A stretch of DNA of 64,000 nucleotides from Effrenium voratum (Eukaryota > Sar > Dinophyceae > Suessiales > Symbiodiniaceae): the NCBI GenBank assembly GCA_963377175.1, contig CAUJNA010002979.1, positions 264,001 through 328,000 of the forward strand. The letters run 5' to 3'. The notes below the pieces were generated by a model. It made no database searches. It was not told where the DNA came from and saw nothing but the letters and a program-made list of their open reading frames with translations. Every line of letters begins with the position of its first letter. Within the stretch, counting starts at the first letter, position 1. A program made the translations under genes and the position numbers. Positions 41,549 to 64,000 of the stretch are shown here, piece after piece.

Positions 41549-41674
41549 CGCGGCGAGCTCGCCGCCGCGCCTGGACCGTTTGGTCGCCAGCTCTGCTAGC
41601 GAGGACCTCGATAGCCGCGATCGCCGCCTGGCTCGAAGCCTCGCGCTGGAAGTAGAGTGCAAGAGGATGAGTGG
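41549..41674 (+). CDS. Candidate exon, Ser/Arg/Asp-rich, unassigned
   Basis: A GC-rich open stretch reads AASSPPRLDRLVASSA, then SEDLDSRDRRLARSLA and LEVECKRMSG. It is probably disordered or helical. The exon ends at either a stop codon (TAA at 41676) or the GTAAGT donor overlapping it. It could be the last exon of the first channel gene or belong to something between the two channels. The start after GCCAG| is one of two choices. Confidence 0.4.
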
Positions 41675-43814
41675 GTAAGTAAAGGGGATGGCCGGGATGG
41701 CGCTAAAACCAAGCAACAGGCTGGAATTGTGCCATAGACCGAATCACAGGGCTGTAAAACTGGTGATTGTTGTTGGAAATGCTTGGGGGGTGCAACTAAT
41801 GATCCCCCAATCCGGACGTCGATGGCAGTGCGGCCTTTGAAGCTTCACGTGTATACCCTCCATGCGGTGTATGCAATACGTGAAGCTTCAGGAATACCTG
41901 TTGCAAAGGATGGGACGATGTTGCGATTGATGGCAGGGGGCGCATCGTAATTCATGATTTGAGATTCGGTCGTTTGCGCCATAGCTTGCTACTGCCTGGA
42001 ACCAGGGCATTGCGGCATGAGCGGAACGTTGAGGACAGTTTTACACACCACACGCCTCGCGCAGACATGTGCAGACATTTCCCCAGGGAGAGGGCTGACA
42101 AAGTTGCCCAACAAGGCACGTCGGAAGCTTTTGTAGCTTGGCACTTGCTTGAATATATAATTGCGAACTTGAGGACAAAGCCGGTGCATGTGCGGTGGCC
42201 AGAGCTACAAGCTGTGATGGTTTTGGATTTGGTAGCTGGAGCTTGGGACTCCTGGTTTGCCTATTTCTCTTGGCATGTTTGCCGACTTGCCAAGGATGGG
42301 ATGAGGATGCCGCCAGCTGTGCAATTTGCAACACTCTGCTGGGACGTCGTGGGGCGCTCATGGCGGGGGGGGTGAAAGGGGCACAGGCATGGCCATCTGT
42401 TACTGCACTGCTTTGCTGCGATTCTTGAATTCACAGAGGGCTTTGGACAGCGGCGCCCAGCGCCCAGGAAACTCAGAAGTTATCCGAATGCCAAGCCGTT
42501 AGCACGGCAACCACTCACTGCTCAGGGCGCTTGCGGCCCCGCCACCACTGCCGGATTTGTGGCAGATGCGTTTGCGCAGCTGGTCTGCACAATACTGCAT
42601 GGGTTTGTTAATTGGTTGAGAGTCGGGACTTGGAAATCAATATTCTGTGGAGACTCCACGTGTCCGGCTTTTGCGGAGCTGACGCCTGATGAGGACTTTT
42701 GTCGTCAGAAGGTTTTGTCACCGTTTGTCATTGTGCCAGGGGTGGGTCATTGGCCCCTGGGTTGGCAGCACTGCTTTGAGTAGGCTCTTTCGCCCAAGCT
42801 TGCAAAGTTCCGACTCGCAAATCGCAACTGCCCAACTAAGGCGACCTGGTTTGGTGAGAGATATGCTGTCAGTGGTTTTTTTGTCAAGGGCGTCGCTGAT
42901 TTTCCGCGTGTGCATGTTCTCTGGACACCCGCAAAGCTGCCATGGCAGCAGAGCAATGCACATAAGTAAGGTTCCAACAAATCGAAGCAATGCAGCGAGT
43001 GTTTTTGTCTTGAGGCGTCCTGCTCCCCGAGCATGGTCGCGATGCCTGGGTGCAAAGACCTCCAGCGAGCCTGCAGCCCTTGTTTGACCATTGCTGCTCG
43101 GCGGGCGGTAACGGGCAACTTGCACAGGTGAAGGCATGGCTGAGGTGCAGAACCCAACACTTAAAGCAACAAACCAATGTTGAGGCCAACACCTGCAATT
43201 TGACACGCTGTCATGCGTCTGCTTGGTTCAAGCAATCGACACCAGTTAGGAATTTATGTTGGTTCCAAGTGGCTGGTTCGCAAGCGTATGTGGGACATCG
43301 TGCATCTTTCATCCCGTGAGCAGGCGAACTCGTTGCATACTTGATCAAGCTTGCACATGCTGTCCCAAATGAACAAAAGTGAATCTAGTTCCTGGAGAGT
43401 GTGCGGTGCTGTAGTCATGTGGCTGTGTTTGTGGGACTGGTTTCTGGCAGTGCTAACCTCTCTTGTGGTTGCGCTGCTACTCATTGCGCGGTCTTCGACT
43501 CGATAAAACCTCAGTCTATCGGCATCGTGCTGCCTAATATGCCACCTTGTCATGGCTGCACCAAACCTTTGGATGACGAGCTTGCAATTCGCCTGGCAGT
43601 TTTCTGGCCCAAGCCTGGTGTACTGAGTGGGCTGGCGGGCAGGCCTTTGTGCACAATTTTTGGAGTCCAAGAGCTGCAACACCCCCAAAGCAACCACTTC
43701 GGCCCAGCCCAGCGGGGCCCGGAGCATTCGTATCCCTCCCGCCTGGCCACTGGCCACACCTGCAGCCCCCGGCTGCCGGCCCCGGCTGCCGGCGCGGCCG
43801 GCCCGGCACTCGCC
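41675..43814. other. Interval before the second channel gene
   Basis: No exon or RNA gene is recognised. A 138-codon frame at 41959-42375 lacks a recognisable motif or coding bias and is not called. If the exon before it ends with the TAA, this 2.1 kb is the intergenic spacer and should contain the promoter and the trans-splicing acceptor of the second channel gene; no specific element could be named. Confidence 0.4.

Positions 43815-64000
<20,186 letters not shown>

Noticed and set aside
41959..42375. 138-codon frame before the second channel gene
   Set aside because: A short hydrophobic stretch (WFAYFSWHVCRLAK) looked like a membrane segment, but codon use is like the introns and no family motif is present.

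Overview
This window looks like nuclear DNA of a dinoflagellate, most likely a symbiotic alga of the Symbiodiniaceae. The organism call rests on four things. Coding sequence comes in very short exons scattered over long, repeat-rich introns. Nearly every exon that can be placed starts with AG|G and is followed by GC or GA instead of GT, a splice-donor habit described for this group. All recognised genes lie on the + strand. One GC-rich gene has no introns. All exon borders below were worked out by hand from reading-frame phase and family motifs, with no transcript evidence.

Layout: bases 1-5.6 kb hold mostly repeats, an AT microsatellite and one possible RCC1-like exon. From about 5.7 to 33 kb (perhaps to 41.7 kb) a split gene encodes a single-domain, six-transmembrane voltage-gated cation channel of the bacterial-NaV/CatSper-like kind. 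Its S4 carries six Arg and one Lys at every third position, its pore reads TLESWS, and EF-hand sequence follows S6. From 43.8 kb to beyond the right edge a second split gene encodes a cyclic-nucleotide-gated/EAG-like channel. It has a coiled-coil N-terminus, S1-S6, an LHWSLTQFTPASMEV pore without a GYG filter, and the start of the C-linker. The nucleotide-binding domain would lie beyond the window.

An intact 320-residue intronless gene (62319-63281) sits inside a large intron of the second channel, on the same strand, with a 10-base match to the 3' end of the dinoflagellate spliced leader just upstream. It is probably a retrogene. I do not recognise its product.

The introns carry several families of short (about 95-140 bp) elements with terminal inverted repeats. 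Some lie directly against splice sites, as expected of introner-like or MITE-like elements. They also carry micro- and minisatellites: (ACAT)n, about 98 units of (ACGC)n, a 24-bp repeat, a 50-75-bp repeat, a GACA/GATA-like tract, and a C-rich minisatellite bounded by inverted copies of a short motif. Most long open frames here are by-products of these repeats. No tRNA, rRNA, CRISPR, prokaryotic operon or minus-strand gene could be supported.
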